A stretch of DNA of 64,000 nucleotides from Gyromitra esculenta. Lineage: Eukaryota; Ascomycota; Pezizomycetes; Pezizales; Discinaceae. Position 1 is the first letter of the stretch. Each line of letters opens with the position of its first letter. Below, piece by piece: positions 39,546-51,258 of this stretch. The notes below the pieces were generated by a model. The model was not told where the DNA came from, made no database searches, and saw only the letters and a program-made list of their open reading frames with translations. Both the position numbers and the translations under genes were made by a program. The DNA lies in contig JBCAML010000002.1 of NCBI GenBank assembly GCA_038503075.1, positions 1,798,001-1,862,000 on the forward strand, in the 5' to 3' direction.

Positions 39546-40672
39546 AACGGGATTTGAAACACCCGTGTAGAAGAAATTGATTGACTGAAATACCGATCGA
39601 CTATTGAAAGGCTATCGATGAAAAACCAAGCTTTGTGGAAGCTACCTGAGGGTCAGTGTCGTGGTGTTTGGGATCAAGAGGTTGAAAATTCGCGTTCCAG
39701 GATGCGGCCCGTTTAGTTTATCTACATTTTCTTCACCAACCCGACGGAGCGTGTGCTAGGCACGACCCATGGAACGCGCCTTGCTAGGGTATTGCTGTTG
39801 AGATAAAGACCGATGCGCCTTCCTCTTCTTGGAAAGTCAGGGGCCGATGTAAATTGCGGTAGGTGGCGATATCGCTGTCTGACTTCTGCAACCCAAGGTC
39901 GATAACCGTTATATCGGTAATATATACATTGACGTCGCGCACAAGAAAGATAGCAATTTAACTGCGCCTGATTCGTTCTGTGTAGCAGATCTGCTTTTCT
40001 GTTAGTGTCCTCGTTTCTTATGACTTCGGCCTGATCTAATGCGTGCTGATGTATATATCCGGGTCATACGAGCATATCTTACTTGAGCTGAGTTACAATT
40101 GTTTCACGCACCAGTAATGTTTCTTAGAGTACATAACCTGGCAAGGACGCTGGAATTCTGGCATACATATTCCCTCTGCAGCTCCAGTTTCTAACCTATG
40201 CTGTAGACTTGTCGGGGAGACTCCGTCTGATAATCCATACCTACCAGGCAGCGATCAAGAGAAAACCTGGGTTTGTATGCCCAAAACATGCCCCAGAATT
40301 GCATCCGAATCAAGGATCTTTCCCGGGGAAAGATAAGGGTCACAAAAGGTAAACACCAAGTTCGGGATGAAGACCTTCCTGATACAGCGTGGATGATATG
40401 TGAGAACACCTTCGAACCTATCGCGAATCGATACTCGCGTGGAAAGACTGGTTGTTGATGGCTTATTGTCGCGTGGTTCTCGGCATAAACCCTTTTCTTG
40501 GCACTTTCTTCCCGTCTCTCTCGATCTCATCTCTAAACTCTACAGCAAAATTTTGAGTAGCAATACACATGCGCTATAACACTACTACGAATGGGCTTTA
40601 TTCGAAATTTAATGACGATATATAGTAACTACATGTGTGCATTCTTGGTGCCATAAACACGCCTCATGGTCG
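39546..40672. other. Spacer between permease and aldo-keto reductase
   Basis: Upstream region of the permease. A 61-codon plus-strand frame near 40273-40458 (IRVTKGKHQVRDEDLPDTA) reads somewhat like protein but has no supporting structure or family match. Confidence 0.4.
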
Positions 40673-42122
40673 CTAGTTCGGTAGTGGAGTATCAGCGAAA
40701 ACTAGGTTCATACTGTACCCCCGCGTATGCCCGTTAGTAAATACAAATTTATTAGAAAGTGTTTGCATGGTGTTCTTACCCAACTGGATATCTATCACCA
40801 GGCAAGTTATCCACGATCTCGCTCGCCTGGCGAATCTCTTTAATCTCCTCAGCGGTTAACGTGACGTTCGCTGCAGCTACGTTCTCTTCAAGGTATTTAA
40901 TCTTCTTGGTTCTAATACGACTGTTAGTGATTTCTCTCGGCAACAATGATAGCAGTGAATGGTTCTAATTACCCTGGGATAGGGATTATGTCTGCACCCT
41001 GCGCCAATAGCCATGCCAGTGTTGCCTGACCCGGGGTGATACCCTTCTTTTTCGCAATGGCAGATATTCCGTCGACGAGCTGCAAAATCTTTGGGAAATT
41101 TTCCTTGGAGAAACGGTTGATCTATATCAAAATCGCCTGTTAGTGTGCTAATAATTTGAGTATTCGAATTGTAAGTTATACATACAGCTCTTCTGAAGTC
41201 ATCCTCATCGAGGTCATCAAAGCTTCTAAGGTTACCGGTCAAAATACCCCTTCCGAGTGGGCTATACGCAACCACGGTGATACCTAGTTCACGACAGGCG
41301 TTCAAGGCCCCGACCTCTGGACTCTCAATGTCGAGGAAGAAAGGAGAGTATTCGACCTGGTATGCGTGGATCGGATGGACAGCACAGGCGCGACGCAAGG
41401 TATCTGCACTGCATTCAGATAGTCCAAGATATTTAACCTTGCCCTCTCTATAGCAAATTGGTTAGATATTCCCACCGCAACAAACGGGGCACGACGATAT
41501 ACTTGACAAGTTCTGCCATAGCTCCCACAGTTACCTCAATAGGTACCCTCAAATCCACACTAATATTTCTCCTGTCAGATACAATCCCACCCAAAGTTCA
41601 ACTAAGCCTAATGGGACTGTCACTCACCGATGGAGGTAAAAAAGATCAATAGTTTCAACACCGAGGCGCTTGAGTGAACGTTCGCACGACTCTTTCACGT
41701 ATTCTGCATCACCTCTGACGCCAAAATCACTGGACGTGAACTAAGTAGCCTTTTTAGCTTGTAATACGAGAAAAAGTGCCTCCGGTGCCTGTTTTGGAAT
41801 GTCTGAGAGCATACCCCAAACTTTGTTGCCAAGAAAATCTCATCCCTCTTTCCTGTACGCTTGAACCACTTTCCGACGAGGTCTTCGGAATCACCATATA
41901 TGTCTGCGGTGTCCCAATTGGTGGCCCCAATTTCAAATGCGCGGTCGAGAACCTTGAATCGTTCTTCGTCGGATTCAATGGCGCCGTAAAAAGCGCTGAG
42001 ACCCTGGGCAGTATTAGCATAGGTTAAAGAGAACGTTGGAATAAAGCCAATACCATCAATCCAAATCCAATTGCGGAAACTTGAGGGCCATCTTTGCCAA
42101 TTTGTCTAGTTGGAGGAGACAT
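40673..42122 (-). CDS. Aldo-keto reductase, AKR13-like
   Basis: NADPH-dependent cytosolic aldo-keto reductase. Eight exons (42122-42054, 42003-41815, 41740-41628, 41559-41503, 41447-41186, 41121-40973, 40911-40780, 40712-40673) join exactly to 336 aa, the normal length. The TIM-barrel tetrad is present: Asp and Tyr in NWDTADIYG, Lys in FLATKFG, His in LFYLHR. The C-terminal cofactor region includes [15 protein letters not shown]. The last exon is short and adds the conserved ending [12 protein letters not shown]; reading through its GTAAGA donor would stop after YPVG. Seven introns are many for the family. The physiological substrate is unknown. A short upstream stretch near 42180-42290 may be the promoter. 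Confidence 0.93.
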
Positions 42123-42793
42123 TGAGTATTATCTTGATTGTAATACGATGTGTTTTGTAGTGTTGTGTGAGAATTGAGTGTTTCTAGAAGTTAGTGTTTA
42201 CGGTGAGTGATGGCTGCTGGAGAGGAGAAAGCTGAGTTATATAGTTTTTCACGATGAGCTAGCTATGCTATAACTAGCTGCTAATCGTCATTTTTACTAG
42301 AAAAGCCGCTGTGATGAATTCTCGGAATAGAATCCCTTGCGATCTGTGTTCGGAGTTAAGCTTAGGGTTGTTGCCGCGGTCCGAGAGTTGACTAGCTGAC
42401 TAGGCTGACAGAGGTTTAATTAAGGGCACAAAATACCACTAAATTTTCTATGGGATGGAGTTTCTGTGGCTTGTAATTATCTTCACAACTCTATCCCTTT
42501 CCATAAGGCTTAAATCCTGAACACATATTTCCGTTGATAACTACTCCTGACTGTGTTTGAGCATGCTATCAACAACTGACAATGGGGAGTGTGATCGATA
42601 TAATGACGGACGTATCGGCAGCTGCAGGAAGCACGTCACGTTAATTAATTTTATATAGCTGAGCTGTTCGCTGGATTATTCAGATTTGTCAGAGATTGGT
42701 GTTGATTATTCATTCTCGTACTTGATTAAAATTAAATGATTAGGAGTGGGAAGAAAAAAGGATGCTGTTGTTTTTGTTTATTCATTGGGTATA

Positions 42794-42848
42794 GAAGAAA
42801 AAGAAAAAGAAAAAGAAAAAGAAAGAAAGAAAAAGAAAGAAAAAGAAG
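42794..42848. repeat. GAAAAA/GAAA purine microsatellite
   Basis: A 55-base run of GAAAAA and GAAA units, all purine on the plus strand. Frames through it translate to Lys/Glu repeats and are not genes. Confidence 0.85.
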
Positions 42849-44235
42849 CTGCATCCAACGGATTTTTGTCAATGACGGACATAGAGAAGTTGGTGGCCGG
42901 CAGTCGAATTATAGCTACTAGATTATGAATGCCATAGAGTCTCGTAATTAAGCACGTGTTTCATCGTTAGGTTTCCTAGAATTCGTAATCAATCCGATTT
43001 GCCTTTTGAGCCAGCATGGTTGTTAGGAATGGGGCTTTTGTTTCTTGATGTTTCTAACTAGAGGTTTTGCTTGTTTCGGGAAATTCGCTACCAAAAATGT
43101 GGTTTATTCGTTGTTGGGATTAGGTTAAGGGTTTCGATGTGTCTACGTATCTGCGTGTACCGGTACCTACATGGCCAAGTATGTATTTCCCTAGTTGCAG
43201 CCTCCCCGCTTCCTTATCCCGAAACCATTATCACCGCCTTTGTTGGGGAATATTGTTCTCCATGGGTGCCCTGGTAGATCTAGAAAGAAGGCTAGAGATG
43301 TCAGAGAAAGTAACACGACGTTTATCACATTCCTAAGCACAGCACCGACTATAAGTAGTGTCAGACTCTCATCACGAATGAAATTACTCAAAGTATTTGT
43401 TTGAGTATGTGTGTGGTTTACTAGGAAGTTGCCAAGCTCAAGTTTCCTTGGGAGTGAAGTATATACCTCGGCTCTCTTTTCTTCTTTTCTACCCATTAAT
43501 CATACCTAGCACCTACGTTATGCTAATACATACATATTTACTCTACCGCCTTTCTTCCTCCATCTCATAATTTCAACTTCACTGGCCACATTATCCTTAC
43601 GTCTCATTTTTTGGTCTCGATAGAGCAACTCCCTAAACCCCATCTAGCTTACGAAATGAGTGCTTGATATTTAGTTCCCTATCAAAACGCAGTTATATGT
43701 AAATTTAGACGCTTAGTGAAAACCTAAGGCCCATAAACTCACAGCTTAAGTTTCACCTTCCACCCCTAAGAAATACGGTAGTCTAACAAGCTGCACACGC
43801 CCCCTGTCAAAAACCCGTTGTCACTAGGTCTGTGTTCCCAAGGTACATATTTGCATATTTATCAATAAGATCTTCTTTTTAGACGCACGACTTGGGGTTC
43901 TTGCTTGATTTGCTTGAACAACACCTAGAACTTGGCAGTTGAGTACGTCATTAGAAGTCACTCGGTTCATTACTTTGGGCTTCCCAAGTCGAACCCATAA
44001 ACAGGACTAGATGGTCATATGAAACGTGTGCAAGTGTATTATTCAGCTTTGGTAGCTTTTGAACTCAATAAACTGGTGAATCATAAGTGAACCGGACTGA
44101 TACAAATCGATAAAATAGCACTGGATCGATATGAGAAGATTAGTGGATATCGTTCTCATCTGTGGTAGGGACACAGACGTGAGAAACAGACAATTTATAT
44201 TGGTGATTTTGCTCCTGGAAGGGGATCCTAGTGTG

Positions 44236-44475
44236 CTATAGCCCCTTCAGTGGTGTATAGTCCGTTTCCTCAAGATGTTTCTTGGGATTCGGAAATCTTT
44301 GTTGCTTGTGCTGACGCCGCTGGCTTCCTCGTTTCTTGTAGTTTTCATGTTTCTTCAGTGGCGGGAGAATCCGTACTAGCGAGACTGCGTTGTATGTAGC
44401 AAACCTCTCATAACTACCGCGGAGCAGCAAGTCTGACACGGATTGAATGCGCGAACTCGTCCACTGGCCTTTGCG
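44236..44475 (-). other. Coding-like orphan frame
   Basis: About 79 open codons on the minus strand, ending at a stop at 44236. The translation is helix-like and then strongly basic (IQSVSDLLLRGSYERFATYN, later YKKRGSQRRQHKQQRFPNPK). There is no good start ATG and no clear splice partner. It may be an exon of a lost gene or a transposon remnant. Family unknown. Confidence 0.2.
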
Positions 44476-47133
44476 TCAATTGAAATATATGGGATTTGGG
44501 TATGTGTTTGAGAATTAGAAGAGAGAAGCGTGTTTAGTATATCAATTTTGTTCTGTGAGTTGATCGGCTAGACTGTGAATGCTTATGAGAAACTTGAGAC
44601 AGGGTCTGAAATCGATGTCAGTCCCGTGGTTAGTATTATAAAAGGTCAGTTATACATAAGTTTTAGGGGAATTTCAAATATTGATGCTCTGGGTGTAGAT
44701 ATATATGCTCTTTCTAGCTGAGGATGTAAGGACTGAATCCTCAAATATAGAGGGGAAGGCAGCTCAATGCCTGTCCTTAGGAAGCAAGAGAGCAGAACCA
44801 AAGAAAGATATTTGCGATCAGACTACGTGGTGACGTTTTCTTGACCCCGGGATCAGTAATATATACTCACCGGTATCGTTTGAATGAAGGGGCCCGGATA
44901 CGAGAAGTGTAAGAAGCGAAATGATTCTAGGACACCAAGTAAGGATTTGGTAGCTCTCATCGGCTCAGTGCACCGGACCCTGCCAAGCAGAAAATAGGCA
45001 AAAGGAATTCTATTACATACGTCCTTTGTCTAGCCTTGAGCCTTTCATGTTAGTTGAGCCCCCTCGGTTTCCCCATCCCCCGCATATATGCAAGGCACCG
45101 ACTGTGAATGCGAGTGATTATCTGTGAAATGGTAACGACTATTCACTATTAGCCTGAACTTGAGGATTGGCACATGCGGTCGTGAGCTAATATTACCTTA
45201 AATTTAACTCTTGTGCCTTGCTGTTGTGAAGTCCAGGCTTGTATGGCGTGACGGCGAAATACTGACTGCATGCATATCGATACGCTGAAAGTGAGCTTAG
45301 CCATGCATATCAATCGTGGGCTTAGCCATGTGAATCGTTGATGCCGGATCTACTCTTAAGAATTGGTCATCAATTCTGGCTCAGCCCGGGGGGTAAGCGA
45401 GAGATTCACAGCTAGAAGGATTCGGAAACTGCCTATTGACAGCTGTATCCTCCGGTTGAATTCTCTCTTCTCCTCCCCCCGCAAAAACCATCGCCAAGAA
45501 TAGCAGGTCGCTTGGATCTAGGGGGGTTGATCAAGCGTAGGTTCTACTGCCAGAACATACATATCCATTCTACCGCCGGAGGTTTCGCTGACGCTCCTAA
45601 TTGCCTTTTACTACATGTAGTTATTGTTATAACTTTCTCTCCTATAGCTCTATATATCGGTACCGCTGTAACTACGACTGCAAGAAAACGATAGCATTGA
45701 GGTATATCAGGGGTCTCATCAATCTATATTACATGTGTGTTTTGACACATAGTGGCAGGTAAATCTGGATGCATGTCTTCCCCACACGTGTGTAATAAGC
45801 TGGGGGAATCAAATTAAAGACGTTGGATCAGGATAAAGTTTTATCGCCGACGATACCAAGATCCTAGCCTTATAGCGACATCTCCTCGAAAGTCCCGTGA
45901 GGTTCGATGCAGCTACCCGCGAGTTTAGAGTGGAACTCCACTCAGCGCAGCATGCGTGTGGGGTAAGGATTATAGATATTGTATGATAGAAACACACTTC
46001 GTGCCAGTATTGGGGTATTAGAAATTCTTGGATAATCGATGAAAAGCACATCATCCAGCCCAAAGTCTTGCCTACATCTCTCGGCCAGGGGCAACCAAGC
46101 TGATGAGCCCTAGCTGTCTTTTCGTAAGGAAGGTGGAGTTTCTCCCCGAGTCTCCGTGGAAACTCAGGCTTGCTATCCCGGGTTAGAAGTTTTCGGCACT
46201 CTGTTTTGTCGGCGATCCTGCCTAATTATTCTCTTCTCAACCCCAGGTTGTACACTTGGCGGTCATGGCTGGGTAAAGGGGTGGCTAAATTCGCTTTTTC
46301 TGGGGTTCCGTTCCCGATCTTAATATATGTATGACGAGCCTTACCGCTCAGGGGAGACTTTGGTAGAAAAATAAGATTTTATGTGTGGGGATTTCAGATA
46401 GAATATGCCTTATGGTCCATATCCTGATCAAATCTCCGGTTTTTGAATTGAAGGTTAATCTGGCACCATCCGAACAGCCTGTTGCCACCAACGTGCAACC
46501 AGTTAAAATGCTGTTCACCGTTCCTGCGCTATACCCAATTTTATATCTTGCTCAAATATCTAGCTGTAACGAACTCCCCTTTCTTGGAGACGATCGTAAA
46601 TGTGGGGAAATTTTGGCAAAATGGAACGCCGGAGTTTTTTTTCTTGCCCTAGACCATGTGGCCATTTTTCTAATAGGCTAATTCGGAGAATTGTTGATGA
46701 TCTTCCTCTTCAGGGCATCTTGGAGAAAAAAATTACCATGTTACATCTAAACGGGGGAGGCAACACGAAGGTATTATTACTTTATTGTCGTTATTTTGCA
46801 ACTCAATGAGCCCATGATGGGCAGCGGACGAACGGACAAAATCTTCAGGAACAGACTTTTCCGGCCCTGAACTACACTTTATATTCGGAGAAAATTGCGA
46901 ATAGTTCCGCCAGATTCCTTGTCCGTCACGTCAGCGCTGTAAAGGATCCCGAAGCTAGACTATAGCTAGCATTAGTTTTCATGGAGATTTATGAAGTGGG
47001 CTAGGCCATGTACTGTAAAATCAAAAGTTATATAAACCTTCAATGCTCCCCTAATTGCTCCATGATCTCATCACTATCATCGACCACCAGTTCCTTCGTT
47101 GTTCTCAACTCCATCACCTGAAGCATCTTCATC

Positions 47134-48389
47134 ATGAAGCCTACTTCTATCATCGCCATCCTTTTGGCGCCCTCGGCCGTTTATGGTCTTTTGAACACCA
47201 AGATCAAGGCTAAGGGCAAGAAGTACTTTGGCAACATCGGCGATCCCAACACTCTCTCAAACTCCAATGTCCAGACTATCCTCAAGTCCGATTTTGGTGC
47301 CGTTACTCCGGAAAACAGTTTGAAGTGGGATGCCACTGAACGTGAGTTCACAAACCAATTACTGAAGATTGGAGTTTGGATCGTCTGATCGTTTTATATA
47401 GCGTCTCGGGGAAGCTTCAACTTTGGTAATGCGGATCAACTCGTCAACTTTGCTACTAGCAACGGACTCCTTGTCCGTGGACACACTCTGGGTAAGCATG
47501 AGAGAGATACTATGGATTAAACTTCAAGCTTGAGAAGCTATGCTTACTGAATTACCTTTAGTCTGGCACTCTCAGCTCCCATCATGGGTCTCGAATATTG
47601 GGGATGCAGCTACCTTGACCACGGTTATCCAGAACCACGTCACTACCCTCGTCAGCCGTTATAAGGGGAAGATCTACGCCTGGGTATGTCTCAAATTTTA
47701 GAGTATCCCAATTGAGAGAGGCGTAATCTAATAGAAACCTGCTGCATAGGATGTTGTCAACGAAATCTTCGATGATAGCGGTAACTTCCGTACATCCGTC
47801 TTCTATAGGCTTCTTGGCGAGAACTTTGTCGATATTGCCTTCAAGGCTGCACGTGCTGCGGATCCGGCTGCGAAGCTCTATATTAACGACTACAACCTTG
47901 ACGGCCCTGGTGCCAAGATCAATGCGCTCGTTGCCCTCGTTAACAGATTGAAATCTCGTGGTGTCCCAATTGACGGTATCGGATCTCAGGCTCACTTGAT
48001 TCTTGGCCAGGTTGGGGGTGTTGCAGCTCAGTTGGCCGTACTTGCTAATACTGGCTTGGATGTTGCTATCACCGAGCTCGATATCCGTATTCCTAAGGAT
48101 GTTACAGCTGCAAAATTGACCCAGCAGGGAACTGATTACAACACCGTTACTAAAGCTTGCTTGGGTGTTAGCAAGTGTGTTGGTATTACCGTTTGGGGTG
48201 TTAGCGACAGGGTACGTTGAAGAAAATCCTTGAATTTAAGTGAAACGTCCATATATATTCGGAGCTGACAGAAATATATAGAACTCCTGGGTTGATAGCA
48301 CCTTCCCAACTTACGATGCGCCGCTTTTGTGGGATGATAACTTTGTCAGGAAGGCGGCATACACTGGCGCCGACAATGCTTTGAACTAA
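47134..48389 (+). CDS. Secreted GH10 endo-1,4-beta-xylanase
   Basis: Extracellular endoxylanase of glycoside hydrolase family 10, which hydrolyses xylan backbones of plant cell walls. Exons 47134-47341, 47402-47491, 47562-47683, 47750-48211 and 48282-48389 give 329 aa, the size of a catalytic module alone; no cellulose-binding domain is present. A signal peptide ([13 protein letters not shown]) is followed by the TIM barrel with [20 protein letters not shown], the acid/base Glu in DVVNEIFDD, the nucleophile Glu in ITELDIR and the aglycone Trp in ITVWGVSD. All introns are 56-70 nt with GTGAGT, GTAAGC, GTATGT and GTACGT donors. A TATAA-like element lies near 47029 (TTATATAAACC). It stands between gene-poor regions. 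Assignment is firm. Confidence 0.96.
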
Positions 48390-49482
48390 AGTCGTTGATT
48401 CTCCGGTTGAGTTCTGCTCGGCATTAGAATTGGCGGTTTCGTATTAGGGGATCAAAAAGCGCGTGAAGAGCAATTAGGCTAGGATTTATGTTGTAGTCCG
48501 TCCCTTATGTTCTGTATATTTCAAAAAAATATAGTGATTTTCATTCCCAGTCTGAAATGAATGTCTTGTTGTCGTGATGAGTGTGTGTGAAATCTGCCGA
48601 GTGACTATTTCATGATCCCCACCACAACCCTCGCAGAACACTTAAGAAATATCAAAAATTATTGGTGGCATTTTAGCATAATGGTGGGGCGTATCGGCTG
48701 CAGTATTGTTATAGAGGGACGTTAGCGAGAAGGACTGAACTAACGGTAACAGAAAGGAAGAAATACTCCCATATACGTACGTAGGGAATTATTAGCGGAG
48801 TGGGTTGGATCAGGCCTAGGTGGCATATATCACATATTCACTCTAAAGACGAAGCTGGAATGGGTAGGGTCTCTATCTATCTGCAATAAAGGTTAGGACG
48901 CACTCAAATGTTAAAAGTGGATAACCTTAACTAAATTTAATCTCGAATAAAGGGATCTGACTACGGAAGGGACGGCATTTCAGTAACTCCTAGCTCTCAG
49001 CGCTATGATATACTTGTTAAAAAATCATGGCAATGTTGTTTGGTGGGCATTGCATACAGATTCGGATTTGTTCCTTGCAGTTGGGTAAGCATGCTTATTG
49101 CGATACATGCCCGTTCGATGCATCCTGCAGACAACCCCATATTTAGTCACGTTTTCTGGGGTTTGGTACCAAGGGTGTGGACTACCAAAAAAAAAAAAAC
49201 AAGCTACGACCCACACCAGGGACAAGTAATTATTAGTTACCCCGCAAAAAAAATAGGGATCACGCTTCAGCTGAAGGAGAAACGCATCGATCAGCTGGAG
49301 AGCTTCACTGGAACTGAGGGGAAAGCTGCTTCGGCAAGGGAACGCAGCACTGCTGTGAAGACAGGAATTATAATAAATATAAGACGGTTCCAGTATTTAT
49401 TTTATTTTCTCTCCCCGTTTTTTTGAGCCACCTTATTAGTATTTGTAGCCAGCCGCGTTGCCATCGGGATTCAAGCACAACG
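48390..49482. other. Intergenic, no gene seen
   Basis: 3' flank of the xylanase and upstream region of the pyroglutamyl peptidase. A 128-codon plus-strand frame (49040-49426) crosses an A-run and ends in low-complexity sequence; it is not supported as a gene. Confidence 0.45.
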
Positions 49483-50385
49483 ATGCCTGCAGTCCCACCT
49501 TCGCAAGACTCCCGTGATGAATCGAAGAAGCCTATCACTGTCTATGTCACCGGTTTTGGGGTTCGTTCCCCTCCCCACATTCTTCCTATTGTGAAAAAAT
49601 AAAAGGGAACTAACCATATCATCGATACAGCCATTTAGGAAGTTCACAGAAAACCCCTCATGGGACATAGCCTCTTCGTTCCTCCCCTCAACTCGAATCT
49701 CCTCCGATATCTACGACATCGATATAATCCCGCACCCCGAGTTCGTCAAAGTCGCCTACGAGACGATAGATACCATCATCCCACAAATCCATGCAGAGAA
49801 GAAATTCGACTACATCCTCCATATCGGCGTCGGATTACCCGGTGGCTATGAGATCGAGACGATTGCCCACGAGAAAGGGTATGTCAAAGCTGATGTTGAC
49901 GGATTGATACCTGGCGGACTACCAGCAGACCCCGAGAAAGAGAGGCGGAATAGAAGTGGAGATACGGGCAAAGATAATACCACCGAGATGGATGGTGGGA
50001 TTGTTTATAAGACCGAGTTGGACGTCGATGGCATGTGTATGATGATTGAGGCCTGTCGGATTGTGGTACGTCATCTTTTTTATTATCTTCACCGGCCCCT
50101 AGATACACGCTGTGATGCTCACGTGATGGATAGCCGGGTGAGACACCTAGGGACCCGATTAGCATCAAGAAGTCTATTGATGCTGGCCGCTACATCTGCG
50201 AATACATATACCGTGCGTCGTTCCGCTGTGCTACAGACCCAACACGCAGAGTGCTGTTTCTACACGTGCCCCCCGAGCATGAGCCCTACAGCATCGAGAC
50301 TGACAAGCAGTTGGTCAAAAAGTTAATCATCGCGTTCGTCACGGTAGGGGAGAGATTACGGAAAGAACGAGAAAGGGAGCTATGA
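49483..50385 (+). CDS. Pyroglutamyl peptidase I (C15)
   Basis: Cytosolic cysteine peptidase that removes N-terminal pyroglutamate from peptides. Exons 49483-49560, 49631-50065 and 50134-50385 join to 254 aa, normal for the fungal form. The N-terminal VYVTGFGPFRKFTENPSWDI is the family signature (split by intron 1). The middle HIGVG and GGYEIETIAHEKGY hold the expected Glu. The catalytic Cys is in AGRYICEYIY and the catalytic His in RVLFLHVPPEHEPY. A charged insertion (about residues 130-150, DPEKERRNRSGDTG) is common in fungal members. The C-terminus is a basic helix. All residues of the triad are present, so I expect an active enzyme. Confidence 0.93.
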
Positions 50386-51258
50386 AGGCTGATGAGGGAT
50401 TCATTTGGGGCGGTAATCCGTTTTATACTGCAAGAATTAATTTACCTTACCTATATCTATCTGTCCCGTTTCTGTTCAATAAAATTATGATATGCTTTGT
50501 TATGAAAGATGGAAGGGGCCTCTATGGTGAGTTTGAAGTTGCAAAGATTCGTGGCTCGTATGAAATTTCTATCCCGCCGACCTAGCATCCGAATCTCAAA
50601 GGGCAGTAGGTAAACCTTAGCAATCAGTATGCTGACCCAGCTTCTAGCGATGTTTTGGCTCACAGAAGAATGAGCACCTCTACAGTACAACTTTGCCCCT
50701 CTTCCCAATCGCTTCTATACCCATTCACTAGCAGCGACAAACAAATAAGTTATGGTTGGTACATTACTATAATCTGCACTAGATGGTTCTGAAGGGAACG
50801 AGAGAGATGTACTAGATTCTTTCGGTTAATTTCGCCCAGAATGGGACGAAGCCACGAAACGGTGGGCGTATCACAACTTAGGCTTATCAACCCAAGCACT
50901 TTCATGAATACATGTACTCACGTCTCCGAGTTCCATGATCGTCACGTGATAGGTTAAACCACCCATTAACTGGTCACGTGGCGATCATGGAACTCGGCGA
51001 CATGAGTAGTGTGGGTGTTGACTACGGCCCAAAGAGCCAGTTGATGGGGTGCGGCTCTTTTAACTCGCACTAGCATTTTGATGCGGATTGGCTTGTACCC
51101 TAACCCTGAATTTATCGAAGAGCGGGAGTGCCATTCAAGACTGCGACAGCCGGGCCATATAATCTAAAAATCAGCGTTGACTGTTTTGAATTTTTGAAAA
51201 TCTCATTATTCCTTCAATAAATATACAGCTGAAGCATATCGTTCCTAGCCCGTTCCAC
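50386..51258. other. Convergent 3' spacer with hairpin element
   Basis: It lies between the 3' ends of the pyroglutamyl peptidase (plus) and PrpD (minus) genes. The only structured feature is the inverted repeat at 50915-51008. Otherwise no gene is seen. Confidence 0.5.
50915..51008. repeat. 94-bp near-perfect hairpin element
   Basis: Two arms of about 43 bases face each other around a short centre. The left begins TACTCACGTCTCCGAGTTCC and the right ends with the complement (GGAACTCGGCGACATGAGTA); only a few positions differ, mainly transitions. Each arm carries a CACGTG E-box core. It could be a foldback MITE or a transcribed hairpin. A TACATGTA palindrome overlaps its left tip. Confidence 0.7.

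Larger units (their letters stand above)
42123..47133. other. 5-kb gene-poor region
   Basis: Mostly AT-rich and dense in stops, with a purine microsatellite at 42794-42848, short direct repeats near 45275-45340 and a coding-like orphan frame near 44236-44475, listed separately. The last 200 bases are the xylanase promoter. No intact gene is seen. Confidence 0.45.

Noticed and set aside
28537..42122. Secondary-metabolite cluster (zinc-cluster regulator, permease, aldo-keto reductase)
   Set aside because: No backbone enzyme (PKS, NRPS, terpene synthase) is present, and the genes are separated by wide gene-poor spacers.
42736..42928. Lys/Glu-rich small ORFs
   Set aside because: They are translations of the GAAAAA microsatellite.
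22779..47133. Genome-wide repeat-induced point mutation as the cause of the AT-rich regions
   Set aside because: C/T differences in one inverted repeat are suggestive, but without multiple repeat copies I cannot measure the required dinucleotide bias. The two pseudogenes are broken mainly by indels, which this process does not make.
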